The notes: generated by a model not told the origin, from the sequence alone. Counted from the first letter of the stretch, positions 18,730 through 28,582 are shown. The stretch: DNA of 64,000 nt from Azonexus sp. (GCF_023150235.1 NZ_JAKLLH010000002.1:150676-214675); one strand, 5' to 3'. Translations and numbers: made by a program.

Positions 18730-19805
18730 GTATCAAAAACTGGCTTTTGCCACGGTCGACCGTGGGAATCGGCTTAATTGCCATCGCGCTGATCGCGCTG
18801 CCCTTCGCCCTCGCCACCGGCGGCCAGGCCTGGGTGCGGATCGCCAATTTCGCGATCCTCTACGTCTTCCTCGCCCTCGGCCTGAACATCGTGGTCGGTC
18901 TCGCCGGCCTGCTCGACCTCGGCTATATCGCGTTCTACGCGGTCGGTGCCTACACCTGGGCGCTGCTCGCCAGTCCGCACTTCGGGCTGCACCTGCCGGT
19001 CTGGGCGATCCTGCCGATCGGCGCCGCCTGCGCCTGCGTTGCCGGCGTGCTGCTCGGCTCGCCGACATTGAAACTGCGCGGCGACTACCTGGCCATCGTC
19101 ACCCTCGGCTTCGGCGAGATCGTGCGCATCTTCATGAACAACCTGAATGCCCCGATCAACATCACCAACGGCGCCCAGGGCATCACCCTGATCGACCCGG
19201 TCAAGATCGGCGACTTCAGCTTTGCCGGCAACAGCACCATTTTCGGCCTGACGCTGAGTGGACCGCAGAAATACTATTTCCTGCTGGTCGCGCTGGCCTT
19301 GCTGGTGATCGTGGTCAACCTGCGCCTGCAAAATTCGCGGATCGGCCGCGCCTGGCAGGCAATCCGCGAGGATGAAATCGCCGCCAAGGCGGTCGGGATC
19401 AACACCCGCAACGTCAAGCTGCTCGCCTTCGCGATGGGCGCTTCGTTCGGCGGCATTGCCGGCGGCGTCTTCGCCGCGATGCAGGGCTTCGTCTCGCCGG
19501 AAAGCTTCTCGTTGATCGAGTCGGTGATGATCCTGGCGATGGTGGTGCTCGGCGGCATGGGCCACATCCCCGGCGTGATCCTCGGTGCAGTGCTGCTGGC
19601 GATCCTGCCGGAAGCCTTGCGCTACGGCGTCGCGCCGCTGCAGCAACTACTCTTCGGCAAGGTGCTGGTCGACCCGGAAAGCCTGCGCATGCTGATCTTC
19701 GGCCTGGCGCTGGTGCTGGTGATGCGCTTCAAGCCGGCTGGTCTGTGGCCGGCGCCCGAGCGCAAGGCTCACGGCAACCCAAACCCGGAGGAGGGACGCG
19801 CATGA
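18726..19805 (+). CDS. livM: Branched-chain amino acid ABC transporter permease LivM
   Basis: A 359-residue permease with about nine helices. Family motifs are clear: FLALGLNIVVGLAGLLDLGYIAFYAVGAY, LRGDYLAIVTLGFGEIVRIF, and the coupling region AIREDEIAAKAVGIN. The second half matches LivM, with FAAMQGFVSPESFSLIES. Four-base ATGA overlaps occur at both ends (livH and livG), so translation is coupled. Codons 8-13 come from a complete copy of the dispersed palindrome (18749-18762), giving PRSTVG just before the first helix. This suggests the palindrome inserted at, or evolved within, a tolerant N-terminal segment. Confidence 0.96.
   Translation: MSIKNWLLPRSTVGIGLIAIALIALPFALATGGQAWVRIANFAILYVFLALGLNIVVGLAGLLDLGYIAFYAVGAYTWALLASPHFGLHLPVWAILPIGAACACVAGVLLGSPTLKLRGDYLAIVTLGFGEIVRIFMNNLNAPINITNGAQGITLIDPVKIGDFSFAGNSTIFGLTLSGPQKYYFLLVALALLVIVVNLRLQNSRIGRAWQAIREDEIAAKAVGINTRNVKLLAFAMGASFGGIAGGVFAAMQGFVSPESFSLIESVMILAMVVLGGMGHIPGVILGAVLLAILPEALRYGVAPLQQLLFGKVLVDPESLRMLIFGLALVLVMRFKPAGLWPAPERKAHGNPNPEEGRA
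18749..18762. repeat. Palindrome copy in the livM N-terminal codons
   Basis: CACGGTCGACCGTG, the exact 14-base core of the dispersed palindrome, lies in frame 24 bases after the livM start and encodes part of PRSTVG. Confidence 0.9.
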
Positions 19806-20579
19806 GCGACAACACCAATCCGACGCACAAGCCGGTGCTGCTGGCCGCCAAGCAGGTGGCCAAGCACTTCGGCGGAGTCAAGGCACTGCGCGATGTCTCG
19901 CTGACCATCCGCCAGGGCGAAATCTACGGCCTGATCGGTCCCAACGGGGCCGGCAAGACCACTTTCTTCAACTGCATGACCGGGCTCTACATTCCCGACG
20001 GCGGCGGTTTCGACTTCACCGGCACGCCGCTGGTCGCCGATGCGCCCGACCAGGCGGCGGCGCGCGGCATCGCCCGCACCTTCCAGAACATCCGCCTGTT
20101 CGGCAACATGAGCGCGCTCGAAAACGTGATGGTCGGTCGCCACGTGCGCACCCGCGCCGGCGTCATCGGCGCGATGTTCAACAGCGCTGCGACCCGTGCC
20201 GAAGAAGCGGCGATCCGCGAGCGGGCGATGGCGCTGCTGCACTACGTCGACATCGCCGAGCGCGCCGACGACCTGGCCAAGAACCTCTCCTACGGCGAGC
20301 AACGCCGGCTGGAGATCGCCCGCGCGCTGGCCACCGAACCCAAGCTGCTCTGTCTCGACGAACCGGCGGCGGGCATGAACGCCACCGAAACCGGCGAACT
20401 GCGCGAGCTGATCGAGGGCATCCGCGGCGACGGCACGACAGTCCTGCTGATCGAGCACGACGTCAAGCTGGTGATGGGTTTGTGCGACCGCGTCGCCGTG
20501 CTCGACTACGGCGCGCTGGTTATCGAGGATGTACCCGCCGTGGTGCAGAATGATCAACGTGTGATTGAGGCATACCTAG

Positions 20580-20587
<8 letters not shown>
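19802..20587 (+). CDS. livG: Branched-chain amino acid ABC transporter ATPase LivG
   Basis: A 261-residue ATPase. Walker A GPNGAGKTTF, the LivG-specific GIARTFQNIRLFGNMSALEN, signature LSYGEQRRLEIARAL and Walker B LLCLDEPAAGMN are all present, with the H-loop His in LIEHDVKLVM. LivG forms the ATPase pair with LivF. The ATG at 19802 is preceded by GGAGGAGGGACGCGC and overlaps the livM stop; an earlier in-frame start would lie deep in livM. The gene ends eight bases into livF. Confidence 0.96.
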
Positions 20588-21281
<694 letters not shown>

Positions 21282-21282
21282 T

Positions 21283-21312
21283 ACGGTCGACCGTGCCGGC
21301 GGCGTTTTTTTA
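21283..21312. repeat. Palindrome copy and possible terminator after livF
   Basis: ACGGTCGACCGT at 21283-21294 starts one base after the livF stop codon. It is followed by GCCGGCGGCG and a run of seven T residues (21305-21311). The combination looks like a terminator built on the dispersed palindrome. Confidence 0.65.
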
Positions 21313-21472
21313 AAATTATCAAACCGCCGGGCTCCAGTCTGGGAGACAATCCAGGCCGAGCCGCAGCGTCGATCCCAACGGAATGGCGCCTTGCGGCGTC
21401 CGTGTTGATCGGGCGTCGAAAGCGACGAAACAGACCGGCAACGAACAAACGAATATCAAGAATCGACCAAGC

Positions 21473-22117
21473 ATGTACCTACGCCACCTCGCCCTCCTGC
21501 TGAGCACCCTGCCGCTGCTCGCCTCCGCCACCACCTCGGTGGAAAAACCCGCCGATCCGCCACCCGCTACCCCCAAGCTCGCCTACGGGCTGCTGATGAA
21601 GCAGGGCGACAAGATCGTTTTTTCTCCCTGCCGCGACCGCAGCTACGCGCTGGTCGACGATATTTCGCCGGATCAGACCGTCACTCGCGGCCTCAATCTG
21701 GTTGGGCTCGATCAGGGTAAAAAGCTCTACGTCGAACTGGTCGGCAGTGTCGAGGGAATTGCCCTCAAGGCCAGCGGCCTGAACATGGCGCGTACCGACG
21801 GTCGTTGCCAGCAACCCGGCGGTCAGGACGAGAACTGGCGGGCGGCGGGACACGAGCCCGGCTGGCTGCTCGCCGCCGGTGGCGAGCGCGTGACGCTCAA
21901 GCGCCAGGGAAGCAACGATCCGGTCTGGTGGCCCTACCAGGAATTCAAGCGCAACGGTCGTTCGGCCAGCTTCAGCGCCCGCAGTGGTGGCGAGACGCTG
22001 GAACTCCAGTTCGAGCAGCAACTCTGCCGCGATACCACCGCCGACGCCGTTTTTGGCTGGAGCGCGACCTTGACGCATAACGGCAAGACCCTCAAGGGCT
22101 GTGCCTGGCAGCGCTGA
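21473..22117 (+). CDS. COG3650-like secreted protein, unknown function
   Basis: About 214 residues, with an N-terminal signal peptide (RHLALLLSTLPLLASA). The body has a first part (about 35-120) rich in beta-strand patterns and a second part with AAGHEPGWLLAAGGERVTL and, at the end, WSATLTHNGKTLKGCAWQR. The pairing of a GxEPGW motif with a late TLxGCA and a conserved Cys in QQLCRDT resembles the COG3650/META-like family of periplasmic or outer-membrane proteins, whose function is not known. ATG at 21473 is chosen because it directly precedes the signal peptide; an in-frame start at 21383 would add a non-signal leader. Confidence 0.65.
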   Translation: MYLRHLALLLSTLPLLASATTSVEKPADPPPATPKLAYGLLMKQGDKIVFSPCRDRSYALVDDISPDQTVTRGLNLVGLDQGKKLYVELVGSVEGIALKASGLNMARTDGRCQQPGGQDENWRAAGHEPGWLLAAGGERVTLKRQGSNDPVWWPYQEFKRNGRSASFSARSGGETLELQFEQQLCRDTTADAVFGWSATLTHNGKTLKGCAWQR

Positions 22118-22123
22118 AACCGC

Positions 22124-22147
22124 CGGGCGCCGCTCGTCCGGCGCCCG
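22124..22147. terminator. Hairpin between convergent COG3650-like gene and terC
   Basis: Nine-bp GC stem CGGGCGCCG/CGGCGCCCG with a six-base loop, between two convergent genes. No T tract; likely a bidirectional transcription block. Confidence 0.5.
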
Positions 22148-22166
22148 CTTCGCCCCTGTCCGCCGT

Positions 22167-22922
22167 CTAACCCTCGCTTTCCCGCGTATAGGGCTCGCGT
22201 AGTTCGACCGGCTTGCCTTCCTTCCTGCGCATGCGGATGTTGAGCATTTCGACGCCAACCGAGAAAGCCATCGCGAAGTAGATGTAGCCCTTGGGCACGT
22301 GGTGGCCGAAACCGTCGGCGATGAGCACGACGCCGACGACGACCAGGAAGGATAGCGCCAGCATCTTGATGGTCGGGTGGCTGGAGACGAATTCGCCGAT
22401 GTGGCGGGCGAAGAGCATCATCAGGCCAACCGAGGCGACCACCGCCGCAATCATCACGCCGACCTGGCTGACCATGCCGACCGCGGTGATGATCGAGTCG
22501 AGCGAGAAGACCAGGTCGATCACCATGATCTGGGCAATCACGCCGGCAAAGGTCGAGGCCACCTTGCGCGATTCCTCGCCTTCCTCGCCTTCGAGCAACT
22601 GGTGCACTTCGCCGGTGCTTTTCCAGATCAGGAACAGACCGCCGCCGATGAGGATCAGGTCGCGCCCGGAGATGTCGTGGCCGAGCAGGGTCAGCACCGG
22701 CTCGGTCAGGCCGACGATCCACGAGAGCAGCAGCAACAGGCCGATACGCATGAACATCGCCAGGAAGAGGCCGATCCGGCGTGCGAATTCGCGCTGTTCC
22801 GGCGGCAACTTGTCGACCAGGATGGAGATGAAGATGATGTTGTCGATTCCGAGCACCAGTTCCAGCGCGGTGAGCGTGAAAAAGGCAATCCAGATTTCCG
22901 GCGAGGTCAGCAGTTCAAGCAT
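22167..22922 (-). CDS. TerC-family integral membrane protein
   Basis: A 251-residue protein with about seven membrane helices. The family motifs are ALELVLGIDNIIFISI (about 20-35) and VIDLVFSLDSIITAVGM (about 134-150), whose acidic residues in the membrane are typical of TerC/YjbE/Alx proteins. A soluble acidic loop (GEVHQLLEGEEGEESRK) separates the two halves. TerC proteins are linked to tellurite resistance and to manganese export or metal loading of exported enzymes; which applies here is not known. The start at 22922 gives MLELLTSPEIW; a longer upstream frame is not credible. Confidence 0.88.
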   Translation of the reverse strand: MLELLTSPEIWIAFFTLTALELVLGIDNIIFISILVDKLPPEQREFARRIGLFLAMFMRIGLLLLLSWIVGLTEPVLTLLGHDISGRDLILIGGGLFLIWKSTGEVHQLLEGEEGEESRKVASTFAGVIAQIMVIDLVFSLDSIITAVGMVSQVGVMIAAVVASVGLMMLFARHIGEFVSSHPTIKMLALSFLVVVGVVLIADGFGHHVPKGYIYFAMAFSVGVEMLNIRMRRKEGKPVELREPYTRESEG

Positions 22923-23084
22923 GGCGGGTATCCGCAAGAGAAGTAAGTCGCGGATTGTAGGGGCATCGCCCCGGACCTCGCCAGCGTGAGGCGGGGAAAG
23001 ATGCTTCGGAAAAACAGAAGCGGCGGGCCGGGGGCGGGCGAACGGAGGTCCGCTCGGCTTGCGACGGCAAATTCGGCCAGGATG

Positions 23085-23096
23085 ACGGTCGACCGT
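23085..23096. repeat. Palindrome copy upstream of the methyltransferase gene
   Basis: ACGGTCGACCGT, part of GACGGTCGACCGTGAAAATGCGG, in the 249-base gap between the divergent terC and methyltransferase genes. Apart from this copy no other element was recognised in the gap. Confidence 0.8.
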
Positions 23097-23171
23097 GAAA
23101 ATGCGGAAAAAGGCGCTTGTATCGAGCTTGGCAGGCAGCGGAGGCCCGTCGATCTGGCATAGAATCGCCGC

Positions 23172-23954
23172 ATGCCGAAATCCTCTTCCCTGTCGCCCTC
23201 GGCCCGCCAGTTTGCCTTGCAGGCTGCGGCTGCGATCCTCGTCCTGTCGCTGGCCTGGCCCTATTACGGCTGGCAACTCGCGGCACTGCCGTGGGCTGAA
23301 ACCAGCTATGCCATCGGTTGCGTTGCCTTCGCCCTGGCCACGCTTTCCCGCCAGCCCTGGTGGTGGCGCCTGATGCACTTGCTCTTCCTGCCGGCGGTGT
23401 GGTTTACGCATCGCCTGCAGATCGATCCCGCCTGGTTCCTGGCAGCTTTCATCTTCCTGCTCCTGGTCTACCGTGGCGCTCTTTCCGGGCAGGTGCCGCT
23501 CTATTTTTCCAATCGCGAAACGGTGGCCTCCCTGGCCGAACTGGTCGAACGACGGGCGGCGGGGCGGGCCTGCCGCTTCGCCGATCTCGGGGCCGGTATC
23601 GGCAGCACCGTCATCGCCTTGGCGGATCGCGTGCCGCAGCTTTTCTGCACCGGGGTCGAGAATGCACCGCTGACCTGGCTGGCCGGGCGGCTGCTGGCCG
23701 TCGGTCGCGGCAATCTGTGCTGGCAGTGGGAGGATCTCTGGCAACTCGATCTCGGCGAACACGATGTCGTCTATGCCTTTCTCTCGCCGGCGCCGATGCC
23801 CGCGTTATGGGAAAAAGTGCAGCGCGAGATGCGGCCGGGCAGTCTTTTCGTCAGCAACAGCTTTCCCGTTCCCGGCGTTGTCCCGGATGCCGTGATCGAA
23901 GTGCCTTGCCGCCCCGCCCGCCCGCTCTATTGTTATGAAATCGCCAGCCGCTGA
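23172..23954 (+). CDS. Membrane-anchored class I SAM-dependent methyltransferase
   Basis: A 260-residue protein. The first third (about 10-105) contains three to four hydrophobic segments. It is followed by a Rossmann-type methyltransferase core with motif I FADLGAGIGSTVIALA (about 136-151) and an acidic residue at the end of strand 2 in TGVENAP. The C-terminal core ends at about residue 260. The substrate is unknown; membrane anchoring suggests a lipid, quinone or membrane protein target. The gene overlaps the next one, a histidine kinase, by 20 bases, so the two are probably co-translated and functionally linked. Confidence 0.75.
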   Translation: MPKSSSLSPSARQFALQAAAAILVLSLAWPYYGWQLAALPWAETSYAIGCVAFALATLSRQPWWWRLMHLLFLPAVWFTHRLQIDPAWFLAAFIFLLLVYRGALSGQVPLYFSNRETVASLAELVERRAAGRACRFADLGAGIGSTVIALADRVPQLFCTGVENAPLTWLAGRLLAVGRGNLCWQWEDLWQLDLGEHDVVYAFLSPAPMPALWEKVQREMRPGSLFVSNSFPVPGVVPDAVIEVPCRPARPLYCYEIASR

Positions 23955-26064
23955 ACCGCCTCCCGGGCCGTTGGGCAAGCCGCGGGCCAGGGCCGCGATG
24001 CCGGGCAACAAGCCGGTATCCCTGGTGCCGCTGATCGCCTTGCTCGGTTCGCTGGCAGTTTTCGTGGCCCTGGTCGCCAATCTCTATCTTTCGCGGCAGC
24101 GCGAGATCGAGGGTGGCGAGCGCCGCCTGCAGCATTTCAGCATCATGATGGCCGAGCACACGGCGCGTTCCTTCGAGGCGGTCGATATTCTCCTGCGCGA
24201 AATCGCGACCGACCTGTCGCAGAACCGCGGCGACTGGGAGCGCTGGGACGTGGCGCACGGCTGGGAATACCTGGCACAGCGGCATTCGCGGGCCATGCCG
24301 CAGTTGCGCGACCTGATCGTTTTCGACCGTCAGGGCAACCAGCGTTTCATCTCGACCTACTTTCCGCCACCGCACATCAATGTCCGCGACCGACCCTATT
24401 TTGCCCGCCTGGAAGAGGGGGCGAATATCGCGACCTATGGCCCCTACATCGGCCGCAATTCCGGGCGCTATACCTATGCGCTGGCCCGTCGTCTGCTGGC
24501 GTCGGGCGGCCAATTCGCCGGGGCTGCCTTTGCCGCCATCGAGCCCAGTTATCTGCAGGATTTCTGCTGGTACAACCGCTTGTCCGACGATTTCGAGGCC
24601 CTGCTGGTCAATGCCAAGGGCGAGGTGGTTGCTTCCTGCCGGCCTACCGACATGAGCCGACAATCGCCGATGCTGGGAACGCGGGCGGAAGAAAGCCTGT
24701 TTGACGGACAGCTGATCGGCCAGCTCGGCGGCAGCGGCATCGTCAATCATGAAGGAATCATGGCATCGGTGTCGCCTGTACCGAGCTTCCCCGATCTGCG
24801 CATCGTCGCCGCGATCCCGGAAAAAACCCTCCTGCTCAACTGGCAAAGCCGGATGCTGGAGCTGACGACCCTGGGCCTCCTTCTCAGCGCCTTGCTGCTG
24901 GTTATTTCCATCCTCGTCAAGCGGCAGTTCCGGGCCATGCTGCGCATGACGAACGAACTGCAGGCGAGCCGGCAACTCCTGGAGGAAAGAGTGCGCGAGG
25001 CGACACAGAAACTGGAGGCGCAAAAGAACGAAGCCGAGCGCGCCAACAAGGCCAAGAGTCGTTTCTTGGCTGCCGCCAGCCACGATTTGCGGCAGCCGCT
25101 GCATGCCTTGTCGCTCTTTTCCGCCGATTTGCTGCGCCAGGTCGGCAACGGCGTGACGCACACGCTGCCGCGTCTTTCCGAGCAGATTGCACAGTCCACC
25201 TCGGTGCTCGGCGAATTGCTCGATTCGCTGCTCGACATTTCCCGTCTCGATGTCGCCGGAATCAAACCGGAAATCCACCCCTCGGCCCTCAACCCCGTGT
25301 TCGAGCGTCTTGCCTCATCGTTCCGGCGCACCGCCGTCGAGCGCGGCCTGCGCCTGCGGGTTCGCCCGACCCGGCTATGGGTCGAAACCGATCCGCTCAT
25401 GCTCGAGCGCATTCTCGTCAACCTCCTGGCGAACGCCCTGCGCTACACGCCGCGAGGCGGCACCGTGCTGCTGGCGGCGCGGCGAAGGGGGGGGCAGGTC
25501 GCAGTCGAGGTGCGCGACAGCGGCATCGGCATCGCCACCGAACACCAGGCGGCGATCTTCGCCGAGTTCTACCAGGTCGGAAATAGCGCGCGCGAACAGA
25601 ACAAGGGCCTGGGTCTCGGTCTCTCCATCGTCGACCGCCTGGTTCGCGCACTCGACATCCGCATCGAACTGAAATCGCGTCCTGGAGAAGGAACGCGCTT
25701 CGGGCTGCTGCTGCCCGCGTCGAGGGAAGTCCGCAGCCCGCCAGCGGAGACCGTTGCCGCAGCGGGCGATGTCTGCCTCATCGGTCGCGGCGCACATTTT
25801 GACCTGATCGAAAACCTGCTGCGTTCCTGGGAATACCGGCTTAGTCGCCACGCCGACATCGATGCCGTCGCCCTGCTGCCCGAAGGAATCGTGATCCTCG
25901 ACGCGGCGTCACTGGCACGGTTGGGCGGCGGGGCCTGCGGTCTCTCCCTGATCTGCCTCGTCTCCGAAGGCGAGGCACCACCGCCGGCCGGCATTCATCC
26001 TCTTCCCCTGCCGGTCAGGCCGGCAAGGCTGCGCGCCCTGCTGCGCGCCTGCGGCAAGCAGTAA
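23935..26064 (+). CDS. Sensor histidine kinase with periplasmic Cache region and degenerate receiver
   Basis: A 709-residue kinase. Helix 1 at about 30-52, a periplasmic dCache-like region (about 55-305, with RDRPYFARLEEG and YTYALARRLL), helix 2 at about 310-329 and a coiled coil (about 335-375). HisKA has His383 in AASHDLRQPLHALSLF, a variant typical of NodV-like kinases; the ATPase domain shows NLLANALRYTP, DSGIGIA and GLGLGLSIV. The last 105 residues look like a receiver fold whose phosphorylation site region is VILDAAS, but the early acidic pair and the conserved Lys are not evident, so it is probably a pseudo-receiver. The start overlaps the methyltransferase gene. A NarL-type regulator gene converges from the other side and may be the partner. 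Confidence 0.85.
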   Translation: MKSPAAEPPPGPLGKPRARAAMPGNKPVSLVPLIALLGSLAVFVALVANLYLSRQREIEGGERRLQHFSIMMAEHTARSFEAVDILLREIATDLSQNRGDWERWDVAHGWEYLAQRHSRAMPQLRDLIVFDRQGNQRFISTYFPPPHINVRDRPYFARLEEGANIATYGPYIGRNSGRYTYALARRLLASGGQFAGAAFAAIEPSYLQDFCWYNRLSDDFEALLVNAKGEVVASCRPTDMSRQSPMLGTRAEESLFDGQLIGQLGGSGIVNHEGIMASVSPVPSFPDLRIVAAIPEKTLLLNWQSRMLELTTLGLLLSALLLVISILVKRQFRAMLRMTNELQASRQLLEERVREATQKLEAQKNEAERANKAKSRFLAAASHDLRQPLHALSLFSADLLRQVGNGVTHTLPRLSEQIAQSTSVLGELLDSLLDISRLDVAGIKPEIHPSALNPVFERLASSFRRTAVERGLRLRVRPTRLWVETDPLMLERILVNLLANALRYTPRGGTVLLAARRRGGQVAVEVRDSGIGIATEHQAAIFAEFYQVGNSAREQNKGLGLGLSIVDRLVRALDIRIELKSRPGEGTRFGLLLPASREVRSPPAETVAAAGDVCLIGRGAHFDLIENLLRSWEYRLSRHADIDAVALLPEGIVILDAASLARLGGGACGLSLICLVSEGEAPPPAGIHPLPLPVRPARLRALLRACGKQ

Positions 26065-26145
26065 GCGGCAGACCTCGTGACACAAGATCGCTGCTCCTGC
26101 TTGCTTCGGGGCCGCCGTTCCCGCCGCTGGGCGGGGTGGGAATGC

Positions 26146-26817
26146 TCAGAAAATATCCTCGAAATCGATGCCGTAACGGGCAACGGCCACCAGGGCCTGT
26201 GTCCGGCTACTGACGTCGAGGGTGCGGAAAATCGCCGATGCGTGGATTTTGACCGTGCCTTCGGAGAGGCTCAGCTGCTCGGCGATGTCCCGGTTGGAGA
26301 AACCGCGCACCATCAACCCCAGCACCTGTGCCTGCCGCTCGGTGAGGCCGATTTCACAGGGTTTGACGCTGATCGGAAAGCGGTTGGTTTCGCGTAGTTC
26401 GTTCTCGTCGGTAATGCGGTTGCTCGGTTGCCCGGAGGGGCGGAAGATGTTGCCATCGAGCACGCTGCGCGCGGCGGCGAGCAAGGCTTCGCCCGAGCAG
26501 GCCTTGGGGATGAAGCCGGAGGCACCCAGGCTGAGAACACGATTGACCGTCGGCGTGTCGTCGTAGGCGGAAACCACCACCACCGGCATCGCCGGGTAGC
26601 GGCGACGTAGCACGTCGAGACCGGAAAAGCCGTCGATGCCGGGCAGGGCAAGGTCGAGAAAGACGAGGTCGTACTCGCCGTTGTCGTCGAGCAGGGTCAG
26701 GGCCATCTCGAAATCGGCGGCCTCGGCAAGTTCCACTTCCTCGTCGACCTGCGCCAGCAGACGCACCAGCCCCTCCCGGACCAAGGCATGATCTTCGACT
26801 ACCAGTAGTTTCAGCAT
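26146..26817 (-). CDS. NarL/LuxR-family two-component response regulator
   Basis: A 223-residue regulator. The receiver domain (about 1-120) has the acidic pair in VVEDHAL, the phospho-acceptor Asp in VFLDLALPGIDG (about 55) and the conserved Lys in GFIPKA. A linker leads to the LuxR-type helix-turn-helix (about 160-215): LTERQAQVLGLMVRGFSNRD and SEGTVKIHASAIFRTL. It is convergent with the histidine kinase gene that ends 82 bases away, which makes that kinase the likely partner. Its targets are not visible; the divergent PhaM gene starts 102 bases from its start codon. Confidence 0.9.
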   Translation of the reverse strand: MLKLLVVEDHALVREGLVRLLAQVDEEVELAEAADFEMALTLLDDNGEYDLVFLDLALPGIDGFSGLDVLRRRYPAMPVVVVSAYDDTPTVNRVLSLGASGFIPKACSGEALLAAARSVLDGNIFRPSGQPSNRITDENELRETNRFPISVKPCEIGLTERQAQVLGLMVRGFSNRDIAEQLSLSEGTVKIHASAIFRTLDVSSRTQALVAVARYGIDFEDIF

Positions 26818-26919
26818 TTATTATTTCCCTTCCGTTCTCCCTGGGTCGGACTGCTAATTTACCATTCCGGGCCACAAAAGTGGTTTAACATGAGGTCATC
26901 AAAGCGGAGGAGAACGGAA

Positions 26920-27399
26920 ATGTCGGACGATCAGACTCACGACCCACTCAATTTCATGCGCAACCTCTGGGGCAACATGGGCTTTTCGCTCCCCGGCATG
27001 GTGACGCCGACTTTCGACGTCGAGGAACTCGACAAGCGCATCAAGGACATGAAAGCCGTCGAAGGCTGGCTGCGGATGAACCTCTCGATGCTGCAGATGA
27101 CCATCCAGAGCCTGGAAATGCAACGCACGACGGTGTCGACCGTGCAGGCGATGGGACGCATGGCATCCGACGCCGCACGTTCGGCCACGGAAGAGCGCAA
27201 TACCGACGAAACCACGGTCGACGCCCAGAAAAGCGCATTTTCCGAAGCAGCAATGTGGCCTTGGCAGATGATGCAGCAAATGCGCGAGCAAATGCAGCAG
27301 CACGCCGAAACCGCCGCCCAGACCGCCCAGGCGGAGACCACCCCGGAAACCGAATCCCCCACCGGCAAATCGCCGCGACGCGGCAGGAAGACCGACTGA
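26920..27399 (+). CDS. phaM: PhaM-family polyhydroxyalkanoate granule regulatory protein
   Basis: A 159-residue protein matching the PhaM family. The conserved N-terminal half reads DPLNFMRNLWGNMG, then PTFDVEELDKRIKDMKAVE and LRMNLSMLQMTIQSLEMQ (about 30-75). It is followed by a coiled, glutamine/methionine-rich stretch and a basic tail KSPRRGRKTD. In Ralstonia, PhaM binds PHB synthase and the nucleoid and governs granule number and segregation; the basic tail fits DNA contact. The ATG at 26920 has GGAGG nine bases upstream and gives the expected family start. A phasin gene lies 9.5 kb away, so storage genes are scattered. Confidence 0.88.
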   Translation: MSDDQTHDPLNFMRNLWGNMGFSLPGMVTPTFDVEELDKRIKDMKAVEGWLRMNLSMLQMTIQSLEMQRTTVSTVQAMGRMASDAARSATEERNTDETTVDAQKSAFSEAAMWPWQMMQQMREQMQQHAETAAQTAQAETTPETESPTGKSPRRGRKTD

Positions 27400-27546
27400 C
27401 GGCGCGCTCTGGCTGGCCGAACGCTAGCGCCTGCTGCACATGCTGTTCGTCGCCACCGCCGTCTGGCTGCTTGCCGCCGGCCTCCTGCTCCGGGCCTGGA
27501 GCCCGCCTGCACCCGGCTTGAAATCGCGCCAGCCAGCCGCGCGCGC

Positions 27547-27759
27547 TTACTGGCCGAGCGGTGCCGCCGAAGGATCATTGTCGTCCGGCTCGATTCCCCA
27601 GTCGCCCCACAGATACCAGTCGTTACCCAGCATCTCGGCCGGATGCTGGGTCCGCCCCGAACCATTGCCGCACATCAATGCATCCTTGGCGCAATAACGG
27701 TCGCAGCCCCAGCAAATGCGCTCGGGGTGCTTCGGGTGGAGGGGGAATTTCTTGGCCAT
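27547..27759 (-). CDS. DUF3079 family small protein
   Basis: A 70-residue protein matching the betaproteobacterial DUF3079 family from the first residue: MAKKFPLHPKHPERICWGCD, then YCAKDALMCGNGSGRTQHP. Four cysteines in two pairs (CWGCDRYC and MCGN) suggest metal binding. The function is not known. The gene has its own start with no obvious operon partner, and the upstream 150 bases between phaM and this gene contain only a possible short hydrophobic frame. Confidence 0.88.
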   Translation of the reverse strand: MAKKFPLHPKHPERICWGCDRYCAKDALMCGNGSGRTQHPAEMLGNDWYLWGDWGIEPDDNDPSAAPLGQ

Positions 27760-27955
27760 GCGTGGCAGTTTAAGCGGGCCGGGTGCAGCCGGCCTTGACC
27801 TTACGCAAGCGGGCTGGGGTGGGCTGTGACCGGATCAGCCTGGCCGGGGGTGGAAGCGCTCCTGAACGGTCTGTGACCGTGATTAAAAGCTGGGGCTCAA
27901 CGTTTGAATTCACCGGCCTACTCAGCGTTTCGCGCAGGTCCGCCCGACTGCCGGG

Positions 27956-28498
27956 TTAGCCATTGGTGCCACGAAGAAGCAACTTTGCAACGACGGACGG
28001 AACATCATTTTCGTAGGAGCCTTCGGACAATTGTTGAAGTTGCTCGCGAATCCAGTTTGCGTCGAAGAGCACCCAGCCATTTCTTTGGAATAGATCTGCG
28101 ACGGCAGAATGCTCATTGGGTTTGATCTTTGCAGCCATCAATGCGAGGTGAACCGTTGGGTTCTCGATGACTGCACCCGATTCAACAAGCTGTTGCGTAA
28201 GCCGAGAGAATACGACCTCTCTCAACTTCGGTTCGTTGAACAACTTGTAACGATCCGTCTTCGGCTTCTGAAAACTCGCGAGTTGCACTCCGGTGGAATC
28301 GAGATATGCCTTGCACTCAACCACTAACAATTCGTTGTCTTTTGGTTTGTATGCGATGAGGTCAATTTCCCAACGCGGACTGGAATGCCGCCCAATGGCT
28401 ATTTTCTCCTCCTTTGTGAGTGCAACCTTGAAGCTTGGATAGACCCAATAGCCAGCCCGAGTGAGCAAGGAAGCTGCGAGTTGTTCGAAGGCGTTCAT
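27956..28498 (-). CDS. PD-(D/E)XK nuclease-like protein, accessory
   Basis: A 180-residue protein. The N-terminal half has a restriction-endonuclease-like core: a helix with FEQLAASLLTRAGYWVYP, then RWEIDLIAYKPKDNELLVVECKAY (about 41-64). The Asp and the E-x-K give the D...ExK arrangement of PD-(D/E)XK folds; the helical C-terminal half ends with a basic tail. A nuclease role is inferred from this motif only; single-domain members also occur in defence loci and as housekeeping Holliday-type proteins. Base composition is visibly lower in GC than the flanking genes, which suggests transfer. It is last of three genes on the minus strand, after the proline-rich peptide and a membrane protein. Confidence 0.55.
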   Translation of the reverse strand: MNAFEQLAASLLTRAGYWVYPSFKVALTKEEKIAIGRHSSPRWEIDLIAYKPKDNELLVVECKAYLDSTGVQLASFQKPKTDRYKLFNEPKLREVVFSRLTQQLVESGAVIENPTVHLALMAAKIKPNEHSAVADLFQRNGWVLFDANWIREQLQQLSEGSYENDVPSVVAKLLLRGTNG

Positions 28499-28582
28499 AT
28501 GTGTAAATGGCTAACGTTAAAAATCACCGGACGTAGGCAAGCACACCTTGCCGGAGATCCGGTGAATTGTGATGTTTTCCAA

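Noticed and set aside
27440-27697. Possible hydrophobic small gene after phaM
   Set aside because: The hydrophobic start (about 25 residues) is followed by low-complexity sequence antisense to the DUF3079 gene; not enough evidence.
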